The notes under the pieces: generated by a model
Database searches by the model: none
What the model saw: only the letters and a program-made list of their open reading frames with translations
What the model was told of the DNA's origin: nothing
Assembly (NCBI RefSeq): GCF_019793465.1
Contig: NZ_JAILYJ010000012.1
Coordinates: 62,001-126,000, forward strand
From: Rhizobium croatiense
GTDB lineage: Bacteria; Pseudomonadota; Alphaproteobacteria; Rhizobiales; Rhizobiaceae
Direction of reading: 5' to 3'
DNA length: 64,000 nucleotides
Position numbers and translations under genes: made by a program
Shown here: piece after piece, positions 16,992 to 25,753 of the stretch
How the letters are laid out: the number at the start of each line of letters is the position of its first letter
Position numbering within the stretch: the stretch's first letter is position 1

Positions 16992-18167
16992 CTATGCGCG
17001 GAGCTTCTCGTCGCCATCATCCCGGATGACCGCGCTGCCGGCTGCTTCCCGAAGGTCACCCGTCGCGGCTGAAGCTGTGCCGCCGAGGAGACGCTTTTCG
17101 GTCTGTTGCAGATCAAGGATCGCCCGTTCGATCCCCTCGGCCGAAGTTTGGCGCGAGACCAGGCGCGACCGATGACGCTGCCACAAGGTGACGAGCAGGC
17201 GCCGGCTCGGGACTTCTATCGTTTCATGCAGGAACCATGCTCCGCCGACCGCAACGAAAAGCGCTGCCGCAATCAGCGCCGGTTCAGGAAGCAGAGTTTC
17301 AAAAGTCCGGTGGACAAGGAACATGATCGGGACGTGGAAAAGATAGAGCGAGAAGCTGATCGTGCCCAAAAACCTGACGGGGCCTGCTGCCAGGACGCGT
17401 GCTGCGATGGGCGGTTGTCGTGCGACGAGCGCTACGATGACGGCCGCGGCGACCGCGCTTTGCAAGCCCCAAAATTCAGGGGAGAAATTCGGCAAGACAT
17501 GCCTGTAGGTGAAGAATACCGCCAGCAGGACCAGCGTGAAAATTCCCGTGAGCGCGGATGGCGTCCATCTTTCCAGATGAGAATGCAGCGCACCGGCAAG
17601 TGCGCCGAAAAGAAAGTAGGGGAGCTTGGACAGGAGTAGGATTCCAGGCCCCGGCAATTCGAGCAGGCCATCGACGACGACGACAATGGCGAAGCCTGCG
17701 ATCACGCCGCTATGGCGATGCGGGCGAACTAAACAAAGCCATAGAACCGGGAAGAGCAGATAGAATTGAATTTCGGGCGGAATTGACCAGAAAACGCCGC
17801 TCGAGCCGACAAGAAAGACATGGCGCACAAAGTCCGTGCCGCCGTTGATCGGCTGAACGAAGTTTAGATCCTGCATGCCGGACAGGATCGCCACGAGCAG
17901 AACGGCAGCCAGATAGACCGGATAGATGCGGGCAAAGCGGCTCACCAGAAAATCCAGGACATTTTCCCTGGTCACCGGCCGTGAACCGTAGAGATGGGCC
18001 ATGAGAAAGCCGCTGAGGGCAAAGAACAAGCCGACGGCTTCGCTGCCCATGGTCACCACATACAAGGCCGTGCTTGGAAAGATAAGGCCGATATGCGCTT
18101 GAACGACCAACAGCGCGGCGAGACCGCGCAGGCCATCGAGACTGGGGATGTAATCCGGCCGGCTCAT
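16992..18167 (-). CDS. Acyltransferase 3 (OafA/YrhL-type) membrane protein
   Basis: 391 residues with about ten hydrophobic segments. The N-terminus has the family hallmark YIPSLDGLRGLAALLVVQAHI; the later motif FFALSGFLMAHLYGSRP and RFARIYPVYLAAVLL are also typical. These inner-membrane enzymes move acetyl or other acyl groups onto extracytoplasmic glycans such as lipopolysaccharide O-antigen, exopolysaccharide or Nod factor (NodX group). The acceptor here is unknown. The last 60 residues are hydrophilic and low-complexity, longer than the minimal domain. No operon partner; the kinase gene is convergent. Confidence 0.88.
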   Translation of the reverse strand: MSRPDYIPSLDGLRGLAALLVVQAHIGLIFPSTALYVVTMGSEAVGLFFALSGFLMAHLYGSRPVTRENVLDFLVSRFARIYPVYLAAVLLVAILSGMQDLNFVQPINGGTDFVRHVFLVGSSGVFWSIPPEIQFYLLFPVLWLCLVRPHRHSGVIAGFAIVVVVDGLLELPGPGILLLSKLPYFLFGALAGALHSHLERWTPSALTGIFTLVLLAVFFTYRHVLPNFSPEFWGLQSAVAAAVIVALVARQPPIAARVLAAGPVRFLGTISFSLYLFHVPIMFLVHRTFETLLPEPALIAAALFVAVGGAWFLHETIEVPSRRLLVTLWQRHRSRLVSRQTSAEGIERAILDLQQTEKRLLGGTASAATGDLREAAGSAVIRDDGDEKLRA

Positions 18168-18276
18168 CTGCAGCTTTTATCTATTCTGGTCAGGCAAGCA
18201 GTAGCCGACATGACTTTACAAGATATTAATCCGCTGAGCTTGAACTGCGCGGCGCAACTGCTCGCCGGAACGCGTA

Positions 18277-19035
18277 TTATTCGCGGCGGCCTGTTCCCCT
18301 CTCGCCGCGCAGGATGAACACCAGCAATGCCAGCGCCATCGCCGCCAGCCCGTACCAGGTGATCGCATAGACGAGATGGTTGTTGGGAAAATGGATGGCC
18401 GTCAGGCCGCCGATGGGCAGGCCGCCCGGATTGGCGGTCGCATCGGCATCGATGAAATAGGGCGCGACCGCATCAAGGCCGCGCTTCTGCGCGATCGCTG
18501 CGACATCGCGCGAATACCAGCGGTCGGCGGCGACGTCGTTGGATTGCAGCAGCGATCCTTTCGGCTCTGTCATCCGCACCAGCCCGGTGATCTCGACCGG
18601 GCCTGCCGGCTGACCCTCGCGGCGCGTGGTCGGATCGCGCCGTTCGATCGGCACGAAGCCGCGATTGATGAGGATATCGGTGCCGTCGGCGAGCGTCAGC
18701 GGCGTCATCACCCAATAACCCGGGCCGAGCGCCGTCGAGGCATAGACCAGCGTCTCCTGGTCGTTCGCCAGCGTTCCGGCCACGGTCACCCGGCGATATT
18801 CGTCGTCGGCGGCATTGACCTTGTCCCAGTCGGCACGCGCCGGGGCCGGTACGGGTGCGGCATGCACACGCTGGTCGACGCGGGCGATGAGATCACGCTT
18901 CCAGCCGAGACGCTGCACCTGCCAGGTGCCGAGGGCAAAGAGCGCGGCGGCGAGCAGCGCCAGGCAGACGCAGAAGAGAGCGCGCTTTGCACGCGAATGC
19001 CGTCTTTCCGCTTGTTCCGAGGGAGCCCCACTCAT
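18277..19035 (-). CDS. SURF1-family oxidase assembly protein
   Basis: 252 residues with one transmembrane helix at each end (LFCVCLALLAAALFALGTWQ and YAITWYGLAAMALALLVFIL) and a periplasmic domain between. The SURF1 landmarks are LGTWQVQRLGWK near the N-terminus, GYWVMTPLTLADGTDILINRGFVP in the middle and HLVYAITWYGLA near the end. SURF1 proteins help insert haem into haem-copper oxidases. It is the last gene of the cyo operon, 46 bp after cyoD, in the place where some bacteria carry cyoE. No haem O synthase gene is present here. Confidence 0.9.
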   Translation of the reverse strand: MSGAPSEQAERRHSRAKRALFCVCLALLAAALFALGTWQVQRLGWKRDLIARVDQRVHAAPVPAPARADWDKVNAADDEYRRVTVAGTLANDQETLVYASTALGPGYWVMTPLTLADGTDILINRGFVPIERRDPTTRREGQPAGPVEITGLVRMTEPKGSLLQSNDVAADRWYSRDVAAIAQKRGLDAVAPYFIDADATANPGGLPIGGLTAIHFPNNHLVYAITWYGLAAMALALLVFILRGERGTGRRE

Positions 19036-19081
19036 AGCAAGAATCGCTTCGGGCGGCAGTGGCGCCGCCCTTTCGACACAG

Positions 19082-19483
19082 TCACGGCATGTTCTTCATC
19101 ATCTCGGGGCTCATCGGCATCATGTTGGTGTTGAGATGATGCATGACCCAGAGCGAACCGGAGAGCGCGATGGCGACGATGATGATGGTGAAGATCAGCG
19201 CCATCATCGTCCATCCGCCTTCGCTCCTGGGGTTCATGTGCAGGAAGAAGACCATATGGACGACGATCTGGATCGCCCCGATGGCCATCACCAGCACCGC
19301 CGTCACCGCCGGGCTGTCGAAGACGCCGGCCATGACGAGCCAGAAGGGAATGGCGGTCAGGATGACGGAGAGCGCGAAGCCCGTCATATAGCTGCGGAAG
19401 GTGCCGTGGCCGGCCTGATGGCCGTGGCTGTGGCCGTGATGGGCCTCGTGGGCATCCTCATGGGCAGGTGCTTGCGAACTCAT
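19082..19483 (-). CDS. cyoD: Cytochrome bo3 ubiquinol oxidase subunit IV
   Basis: 133 residues with three transmembrane helices (MTGFALSVILTAIPFWLVMA, AVTAVLVMAIGAIQIVVHMV, MMALIFTIIIVAIALSGSLW). FFLHMNPRSEGGW between helices 2 and 3 is the CyoD signature. The N-terminus is His-rich (HHGHSHGHQAGHG), which is common in rhizobial CyoD and may bind metal. The subunit stabilises oxidase assembly. The ATG at 19483 overlaps the cyoC stop codon by 4 nt (ATGA) and has GGGAG upstream. Confidence 0.93.
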   Translation of the reverse strand: MSSQAPAHEDAHEAHHGHSHGHQAGHGTFRSYMTGFALSVILTAIPFWLVMAGVFDSPAVTAVLVMAIGAIQIVVHMVFFLHMNPRSEGGWTMMALIFTIIIVAIALSGSLWVMHHLNTNMMPMSPEMMKNMP

Positions 19484-20106
19484 CCGAGAACTCCCAAGAG
19501 ATAGACGAAGGAAAAGACGCCGATCCAGACGACGTCGAGGAAGTGCCAGAACATCGACAGGCACATCAGCCGGCGGCGGTTGGCCTCGACCAGGCCGTGC
19601 ATCGACACCTGCACCATCAGCGTGATCAGCCAGATGATGCCGAAGGTGACGTGCAGACCGTGCGTGCCGACCAGCGTGAAGAAGGAGGAGAGGAAGGCGC
19701 TGCGCGTCGGCCCGGCGCCTTCGTGGATCAGGTGGACGAATTCGTAGAGTTCCAGCCCGATGAAGGCTGCGCCGAACAGGCCGGTGACGGCGAGCCAGAA
19801 CAGCGTCTCCGCCTTGGCGTTTCGCTCCATCTGCAGCATGGCAAAGCCATAGGTGATCGAGGAGAAGAGCAGCATCGAGGTGTTGAGGGCGACGATCGGC
19901 AGATCGAAGAGATCGGCCGGCGACGGACCGGCGGCATAATTGCGGCCGAGCACGCCGTGCGTGGCAAACAGCACGGCGAAAATCAGGCAGTCGCTCATCA
20001 GGTAAAGCCAGAAGCCGAGATTGGTGCTGTTTTCCGGATGATGGTCTTCCGTCAGATAGAATTCAGGCTTTTCGGCCGTGTCGATGGTCTGATCGCTCAT
20101 GGTCAT
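19480..20106 (-). CDS. cyoC: Cytochrome bo3 ubiquinol oxidase subunit III
   Basis: 208 residues with five transmembrane helices; the family segment NSTNLGFWLYLMSDCLIFAVLFATH lies near the N-terminus and THGLHVTFGIIWLI near helix 4. Subunit III belongs to the haem-copper oxidase core complex in the inner membrane. Its start ATG shares one base with the TAA of cyoB (TAATG) and its end overlaps cyoD by 4 nt, so translation is coupled along the operon. The frame extends upstream to 20253 but that part is antisense-like sequence inside cyoB. Confidence 0.93.
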   Translation of the reverse strand: MTMSDQTIDTAEKPEFYLTEDHHPENSTNLGFWLYLMSDCLIFAVLFATHGVLGRNYAAGPSPADLFDLPIVALNTSMLLFSSITYGFAMLQMERNAKAETLFWLAVTGLFGAAFIGLELYEFVHLIHEGAGPTRSAFLSSFFTLVGTHGLHVTFGIIWLITLMVQVSMHGLVEANRRRLMCLSMFWHFLDVVWIGVFSFVYLLGVLG

Positions 20107-22109
20107 TACACCTGTTCGGCCAGCAGCGCGGTGCGCTTGCCTTCGGTTTCGGTCACCGCGTCGGCGGGGATGTAGAAATCGCGTCTGTAGTTGAAGGTAT
20201 GGCCGATCGCCACGACCAGCAGGGCGACGAAGGAGACGACGACCAGCCACCACATATACCAGATCAGGCCGAAGGCGAGGGCGACGCTGATCGCCGACAG
20301 GATCGCGCCGGTGCCGGTATTCTTCGGCATATGGATCGGCTTGAAGCCTCCGAGCGGGCGCTGGTAGCCGCGGTTCTTCATGTCGTACCAGCTGTCATGG
20401 TCGTGCACGACAGGCGTGAAGGCGAAGTTGTAGTCCGGCGGCGGTGAGGCGGTCGACCATTCGAGCGTCCGTCCGTCCCAGGGATCGCCGCTGTCGTCAC
20501 GCAGTTCCTCGCGCTTCATGAAGCTGACGACGATCTGGATCATGAAGGCGGCGATGCCGAGCGCGATCAGGCCGACGCCGAAGGCGGCGATGATGAACCA
20601 GATCTGCAGCGACGGATCCTCGAACTGGCTCATGCGGCGGGTGACGCCCATCAGGCCGAGCACATAGAGCGGCATGAAGGCGAACCAGAAGCCGATCTGC
20701 CAGAACCAGAAGCTCAGCTTGCCCCAGAAGGGATCGAGCTTGAAGCCGAAGGCCTTCGGGAACCAGTAGTTCACGCCGGCGAACATGCCGAACAGAACGC
20801 CGCCGATGATGACGTTGTGGAAATGGGCGATGAGGAACAGCGAATTGTGCAGCACGAAGTCCGCCGGCGGCACGGCGAGCATGACGCCGGTCATGCCGCC
20901 GATGACGAAGGTCACCATGAAGCCGACCGTCCACAGCATCGGCACCTCGTAGCGGATACGGCCGCGATACATGGTGAAGAGCCAGTTGAAGATCTTCGCC
21001 CCTGTCGGGATCGAGATGATCATCGTGGTGATGCCGAAGAAGGAGTTGACTGATGCACCCGAGCCCATGGTGAAGAAGTGGTGCAGCCAGACGATGTAGG
21101 ACAGGATCATGATCACGCAGGTGGCGTAGACCATGGAGGCGTAACCGAAGAGGCGTTTTCCCGAGAAGGTGGCGACGACTTCGGAGAAGATGCCGAAGGC
21201 CGGCAGCACGAGGATGTAGACCTCCGGATGGCCCCAGATCCAGATGAGGTTGATGTACATCATCGGATTGCCGCCGAGGTCGTTGGTGAAGAAGTTCGTC
21301 CCGGCATACCGGTCGAGCGACAACAGGGCGAGCGTTGCCGTCAGGATCGGGAAGGAGGCGACGATCAGCACGTTGGTGCAGAGCGCCGTCCAGGTGAAGA
21401 CTGGCATCTTCATGAAGGTCATGCCCGGCGCGCGCATCTTGACGATGGTGGCGATCAGGTTGATGCCCGAGAGCGTCGTTCCGACACCGGCCACCTGCAG
21501 GCCCCAGATATAATAGTCGACGCCGACGCCCGGACTATAGGCGGCGCCCGACAGCGGCGGGTAGGCGAGCCAGCCGGTCTGGGCGAATTCGCCGATGAAC
21601 AGCGACAGCATGATGACGATCGCGCCGGCGGTGGTCATCCAGAAGGAGAAATTGTTGAGGAAGGGAAACGACACGTCGCGCGCGCCGATCTGCAGCGGCA
21701 CCACGAAGTTCATCAGGCCGGTGACGAAGGGCATCGCCACGAAGAAGATCATGATGACGCCGTGGGCAGTGAAGATCTGATCGTAATGGTGCGGCGGCAG
21801 GTAGCCTTCGGATCCGTTGAAGGCGATCGCCTGCTGGATGCGCATCAGGATCGCATCGGAGAAGCCGCGCAACAGCATGATCACGGCCAGGATCACATAC
21901 ATGATGCCGATCTTCTTGTGATCGACGCTGCAGATCCAGTCGTGCCAGAGCGGGCCCCAGAACTTGAAATAGGTGATTGTGCCGAGCACGGCGAGACCGC
22001 CGATGACGACGCCGATGAAGGTCACGACCAGGATCGGCTCGTGATAGGGGATGGCATCGAGGGTCAACCGGCCGAAGACGAACTTCAGGAGGTCAGGATT
22101 GGAAAACAT
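20106..22109 (-). CDS. cyoB: Cytochrome bo3 ubiquinol oxidase subunit I
   Basis: 667 residues, about 15 transmembrane helices. It carries the haem-copper catalytic core: FTAHGVIMIFFVAMP (haem ligand His), WIWGHPEVYILVLPAFG (Cu-B His and cross-linked Tyr region) and LIAHFHNVIIGG (haem ligands). RIQQAIAFNGSEGYLPPHHY near the N-terminus is typical of quinol oxidases. It oxidises ubiquinol, reduces oxygen to water and pumps protons. Length equals that of E. coli CyoB. cyoA lies 42 bp upstream. Confidence 0.96.
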   Translation of the reverse strand: MFSNPDLLKFVFGRLTLDAIPYHEPILVVTFIGVVIGGLAVLGTITYFKFWGPLWHDWICSVDHKKIGIMYVILAVIMLLRGFSDAILMRIQQAIAFNGSEGYLPPHHYDQIFTAHGVIMIFFVAMPFVTGLMNFVVPLQIGARDVSFPFLNNFSFWMTTAGAIVIMLSLFIGEFAQTGWLAYPPLSGAAYSPGVGVDYYIWGLQVAGVGTTLSGINLIATIVKMRAPGMTFMKMPVFTWTALCTNVLIVASFPILTATLALLSLDRYAGTNFFTNDLGGNPMMYINLIWIWGHPEVYILVLPAFGIFSEVVATFSGKRLFGYASMVYATCVIMILSYIVWLHHFFTMGSGASVNSFFGITTMIISIPTGAKIFNWLFTMYRGRIRYEVPMLWTVGFMVTFVIGGMTGVMLAVPPADFVLHNSLFLIAHFHNVIIGGVLFGMFAGVNYWFPKAFGFKLDPFWGKLSFWFWQIGFWFAFMPLYVLGLMGVTRRMSQFEDPSLQIWFIIAAFGVGLIALGIAAFMIQIVVSFMKREELRDDSGDPWDGRTLEWSTASPPPDYNFAFTPVVHDHDSWYDMKNRGYQRPLGGFKPIHMPKNTGTGAILSAISVALAFGLIWYMWWLVVVSFVALLVVAIGHTFNYRRDFYIPADAVTETEGKRTALLAEQV

Positions 22110-22151
22110 GGAACAACCCGTTCATTATGTCTTGCGACGCAAAGCGCCAGG

Positions 22152-23309
22152 TTAATTGTTGTTGTTGAGCTGCGCCGGCGCCGGATCGGCGCCGTTGCCC
22201 GTGGCGGGCATGGAATGGCCTTCATGCTGCATGCCGGGCATGTCGGGCACGTCGTGCTGCATGCTGCTGCCACCGGAATTGCGCGGCGGCTCGGCCCTTG
22301 CCGGAACGCCCGTCGCCGGCACGGTTGCGCCCGGCGCCACGACGCCTTCGTCGGCATGGCGGTTGTCGTATTGCAGCTTCTCGCGATTCTCGGCACTTTC
22401 CTTGCCGCCGCCGCCCATCATGTCGATGTGCATCATCTCGTTCATGCACATCTTGCCGGGCGTGGCGCACATGTTGAGGATGGCGGTGTAAAGATCGCCG
22501 TCGGCGCCGGCATAATAACGCACCGGCTCCTTCTCGCTCGGCTTCTCGAGCTTCAGATAGGCGTCGCGGTTGAGCATCGTGCCCTGCTGCTTGACCTTGG
22601 CCACCCAGGCGTCGAAGCCTTCGCGATTGAGGCCATGGAATTTGAAGCGCATGTGCGAGAAGCCGGCGCCGCTGTAATTGGCCGAGAAGCCCTCATACTC
22701 GCCTTCTTTGTTGATGACGGCGTGCAGCTTCGTCTCCATGCCGGGCATTGCGTAGATCTGCCCGGCAAGGGCAGGGATGTAGAAGGAGTTCATCACCGAG
22801 GAAGCGGTGATCTTGAAATTGATCGGCTGGTCCACCGGGGCGGCCATCTCGTTGACGGTGGCAATGCCGAGTTCGGGATAGAAGAACAGCCATTTCCAGT
22901 CGAGCGCCACGACTTCGACGGTCAGCGGCTTGGTATCGGCCGGAATGGCGCGCTCGGCATCGAGGCGGTCGAGCGGGCGGTAGGGATCGAGCTTGTGCGT
23001 GGAAATCCAGGTGACGGCGCCGAGCGCAATGATGATTGCCAGCGGCGCTGCCCAGATGACGATTTCGAGGCGGGTCGAATGGTGCCATTCCGGCGCGTAG
23101 GTCGCGGCCGTGTTGGAGCGGCGGTAGCGCCAGGCGAAGAGCAGCGTCAGGAAGATCACCGGAACGATGATCAGAAGCATCAGCACCGTCGAGACGACGA
23201 TCAGATCGCGCTGTTGCGCGGCGATGTCGCCGGAGGGCGCCATGACCACCATGTTGCATCCTGCCAGGAAAAGCAGCGGCAAGACGGATAGAAGGCGGGA
23301 AAACTTCAT
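22152..23309 (-). CDS. cyoA: Cytochrome bo3 ubiquinol oxidase subunit II
   Basis: 385-residue lipoprotein. The signal ends in the lipobox LFLAGC; two transmembrane helices follow, then the periplasmic cupredoxin-like domain without Cu-A ligands (TASSVMNSFYIPALAGQIYA, GMETKLHAVIN, YSGAGFSHMRFKFHGL), as expected for a quinol oxidase. The C-terminal tail is longer than in E. coli and rich in Met and His (MQHDVPDMPGMQHEGHSM), suggesting copper binding. I chose the Met at 23309 because it starts the signal peptide; the frame runs to 23408. First gene of the operon cyoABCD-SURF1. Confidence 0.93.
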   Translation of the reverse strand: MKFSRLLSVLPLLFLAGCNMVVMAPSGDIAAQQRDLIVVSTVLMLLIIVPVIFLTLLFAWRYRRSNTAATYAPEWHHSTRLEIVIWAAPLAIIIALGAVTWISTHKLDPYRPLDRLDAERAIPADTKPLTVEVVALDWKWLFFYPELGIATVNEMAAPVDQPINFKITASSVMNSFYIPALAGQIYAMPGMETKLHAVINKEGEYEGFSANYSGAGFSHMRFKFHGLNREGFDAWVAKVKQQGTMLNRDAYLKLEKPSEKEPVRYYAGADGDLYTAILNMCATPGKMCMNEMMHIDMMGGGGKESAENREKLQYDNRHADEGVVAPGATVPATGVPARAEPPRNSGGSSMQHDVPDMPGMQHEGHSMPATGNGADPAPAQLNNNN

Positions 23310-23411
23310 GAGTTTTGGCACGTCTCTAAGCTCTTGTTGTTTCGTTTGGTCCGCGACTAAAGCACTGAAACGGATCGCGACATGAGGCGGAAGGTCGCAG
23401 TGCAGCAAACA

Positions 23412-23426
23412 TGCCGCACTGCGGCA
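23412..23426. promoter_or_regulatory. Palindrome in the cyoA upstream region
   Basis: TGCCGCA-C-TGCGGCA, a perfect 7-bp inverted repeat around one base, about 105 bp before the cyoA start. Candidate operator for a regulator of the oxidase. Confidence 0.4.
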
Positions 23427-23640
23427 AAAATCATTGGGCGCTAGTGCCTCGAAATCCTGACGAAATTAGAAGGATTTTAGGCGTGCGCATGTCTCAAGCC
23501 AATATATCCACAACAGCCGGTCAGGCCAGCATTTGCAGGGGAAAATCTCCGTCCGGATCACGCAAATTTTTCGGTCCCCGCTTCATTTGGGCCGTGATGA
23601 TGAACTATTTCCGTCTTACGGACTTGATAAGCCTGCGGGT

Positions 23641-23654
23641 TTGATCAAGATCAC
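23641..23654. promoter_or_regulatory. FNR/FixK-like half-conserved box
   Basis: TTGAT-CAAG-ATCAC matches the FNR/FixK consensus TTGAT-N4-ATCAA at 9 of 10 positions. It is 44 bp before the MHS transporter start, too close for a classical -41.5 activating site, so repression or chance must be considered. Confidence 0.35.
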
Positions 23655-23697
23655 GCTTGGGGCGCCTTGCCGGAAGCGCCTTAACGAGGAGGCGTTT

Positions 23698-25029
23698 ATG
23701 GCAACAACATCGCATTACGGACCGTCGTCGTCGTCGCTGGAACGCGACGCGCGGCGCATTCACGACGACAAGCCGGTGTCACCGGGCAGCATCGCCATCG
23801 GCGTGGTGATCGGCCGCATGTCGGAATTCTTCGATTTCTTCGTCTACGGCCTCGCCTCGGTCCTGGTCTTTCCGCAGCTCGTCTTTCCTTTCGCGCCCGA
23901 CAGGCTGACCGGCACGCTCTATTCCTTCGCCATCTTCTCGCTCGCTTTCCTCGCCCGTCCCGTCGGCTCTGTCGTTTTCATGACCATCGACCGGATGTAT
24001 GGGCGTGGCACCAAGCTGACGATCGCGCTCTTCCTGCTCGGCGGCTCGACCGCCTCGATCGCCTTCCTGCCGGGTTACGAGGTGATCGGCGTCTGGTCGA
24101 TCGCGCTCTTGGCACTCTTCCGTCTCGGCCAGGGCTTTGCGCTCGGCGGCGCCTGGGACGGCCTGGCATCGCTGCTCGCACTCAACGCGCCGCCCAATCA
24201 CCGTGGCTGGTACGCGATGATCCCGCAGCTCGGCGCGCCGATCGGTTTTGCGCTGGCAAGCACGCTGTTCGGTTATTTCGTCGCCAATCTTTCCAGCGAG
24301 GATTTCCTCTCCTGGGGCTGGCGCTATCCCTTCTTCGTCGCCTTCGCGATCAATGTCGTGGCGCTCTTTGCGCGTCTGCGCCTGGTCATGACCAAGGAAT
24401 TCGGCACGCTGCTCGAGCAACATGAGCTGGAGGCAGCACCGATCCTCGAGGTGCTGCGCGTTCACGGCCGCGACATCCTGATCGGCGCCTTCGTGCCGCT
24501 CGCGAGCTTCGCCATGTTTCACCTGGTGACCATCTTCCCGCTCGGCTGGATGAGCCTTTACGGCAACCAGCCGATCGGCACCTTCATGGTCGTGCAGGTG
24601 GTCGGCGCCATGGTCGGCGTCGTCGCGATCATCGCCTCGGGCCTGATCGCCGACCGCATCGGCCGGCGCGCCCAGCTTGCCATCTGCGCCGTCATCATCG
24701 CCGTCTTCAGTTTTATCGGGCCGACCCTGATCGCATCCGGCAATAACGGCCACGACGCTTTCGTCATCATCGGCTTCGGCGTGCTCGGCCTGTCCTTCGG
24801 CCAGGCGACCGGTTCGATCTCGTCGCGTTTCGGCCGCGGCTATCGCTATACCGGTGCTGCCTTCACCTCGGACCTCGCCTGGCTGATCGGCGCCGGCTTC
24901 GCACCGTTGGTGGCGCTCAGCCTCTCCAGCCGCTTCGGCCTGACCTTCGTCGGCTACTACCTGCTCTCCGGCGCCATCTGCACCCTGGCGGCGCTCGCCT
25001 TCAGCAAGGCGCTGGAACAGCGGGAATAG
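23698..25029 (+). CDS. MFS transporter, metabolite:H+ symporter (MHS) type
   Basis: 443 residues, about 12 transmembrane helices. The MHS/ShiA-ProP pattern is present: IAIGVVIGRMSEFFDFFVYG in helix 1, FLARPVGSVVFMTIDRMYGRGTKLTIALFLLG as the motif-A loop, and ALFRLGQGFALGGAWDGLASLLA. In place of the usual signature GDRxGR it has DRMYGRGTK. Family members import organic acids or osmolytes by proton symport; the substrate is unknown. GAGGAGG lies 5 nt before the ATG. It is divergent from the cytochrome bo3 operon and followed by a RIME-like hairpin. Confidence 0.88.
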   Translation: MATTSHYGPSSSSLERDARRIHDDKPVSPGSIAIGVVIGRMSEFFDFFVYGLASVLVFPQLVFPFAPDRLTGTLYSFAIFSLAFLARPVGSVVFMTIDRMYGRGTKLTIALFLLGGSTASIAFLPGYEVIGVWSIALLALFRLGQGFALGGAWDGLASLLALNAPPNHRGWYAMIPQLGAPIGFALASTLFGYFVANLSSEDFLSWGWRYPFFVAFAINVVALFARLRLVMTKEFGTLLEQHELEAAPILEVLRVHGRDILIGAFVPLASFAMFHLVTIFPLGWMSLYGNQPIGTFMVVQVVGAMVGVVAIIASGLIADRIGRRAQLAICAVIIAVFSFIGPTLIASGNNGHDAFVIIGFGVLGLSFGQATGSISSRFGRGYRYTGAAFTSDLAWLIGAGFAPLVALSLSSRFGLTFVGYYLLSGAICTLAALAFSKALEQRE

Positions 25030-25058
25030 GTGGGTTGTCCCTCGTGCGCCCGCCGAGA

Positions 25059-25084
25059 CTTCTCCCCGCTCTGACGGGGAGAAG
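25059..25084. repeat. RIME-like hairpin
   Basis: CTTCTCCCC-GCTCTGAC-GGGGAGAAG, a half unit of the same repeat seen at 10.4, 46.6 and 55.0 kb. It lies 30 bp after the MHS transporter stop and may act as its terminator. Confidence 0.65.
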
Positions 25085-25185
25085 GATATGAACTGGCGAT
25101 TTTCTCGCAGCCATTCTTGCTGATCTATCGCACTGCACCTTCTGCAGCCGCAATGCGATGACCGCTGAAATCTTGATCTGAAATC

Positions 25186-25653
25186 TTATTGGGCCATCTG
25201 CGGCTGCTTCGCCGCCCGCGCCGCGGTCAGTTCCGCGGTGGTGTGGTTTAGGCGGTCGGCGAGCACGCGCATGATTTCGACGGCCATTTCGGGGAAGTCG
25301 CTGAGCAGCTTCAGGAAGTGTTCCTTGCTGATGCGCAGCACTTCGAGCGGCGAGGTGGCGCGCACCGTTGCCGTGCGCGAGACGTCGCAGAGAATGGCGA
25401 TTTCGCCGACGATGGAATTGAGCTCGACATCGGCGACCTTGATCTCGCCGGCCGGCGAAGAGACGATGATATCGGCGCTGCCGGAGAGAATGACATAGGC
25501 GGCGTCGCCGACATCACCCTGATGGAAGAGATCCTGACCGGCCTTGTAGGTCATGCGGTCGGAGGTGAAGGCCAAAAGCTTGAGTTTGGCTGGCGCAATC
25601 CTTGAAAAGATCGGCACCCGGCGCAGCATTTCGACTTCGTCTCTCAACAGCAT
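25186..25653 (-). CDS. Cyclic nucleotide-binding domain protein (no DNA-binding domain)
   Basis: 155 residues holding one cNMP-binding domain: LRRVPIFSRIAPAKLKLLAF, AGQDLFHQGDVGDAAYVILSGSADI, VGEIAILCDVSRTATVRATS and a C-terminal helix. The phosphate-binding cassette VGEIAILCDVSRTATV lacks the full RTA(S/T) pattern of CRP but keeps G-E and R-T-A. There is no helix-turn-helix after it, so it is not a CRP-type transcription factor. It may be an effector partner of a cyclase or an allosteric subunit. I place the start at Met 25653 (AGGGGATTG upstream). It is the last gene of a long co-directional block that begins with a class III cyclase gene. Confidence 0.8.
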   Translation of the reverse strand: MLLRDEVEMLRRVPIFSRIAPAKLKLLAFTSDRMTYKAGQDLFHQGDVGDAAYVILSGSADIIVSSPAGEIKVADVELNSIVGEIAILCDVSRTATVRATSPLEVLRISKEHFLKLLSDFPEMAVEIMRVLADRLNHTTAELTAARAAKQPQMAQ

Positions 25654-25753
25654 GAGCGTTTCAATCCCCTGGGCGCAGGGTTCTTGGAACCAGGCGCCTT
25701 CAATTCCGAGCGTTCCCCCGGGGAACGCCCACCATCGCCGCCCCAATAGAATA

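Larger units (their letters stand above)
23310..23697. other. Divergent promoter region between cyoA and the MHS transporter
   Basis: 388 bp without a convincing gene. It contains a 15-bp palindrome at 23412-23426, an overlapping 8-bp inverted repeat CGCAGTGC / GCACTGCG (23396-23403 / 23416-23423) and an anaerobox-like sequence at 23641-23654. Confidence 0.6.

Noticed and set aside
21078..23291. Plus-strand open frame of 737 codons
   Set aside because: Antisense to cyoB and cyoA, which are unmistakable. Composition is shadow-like.
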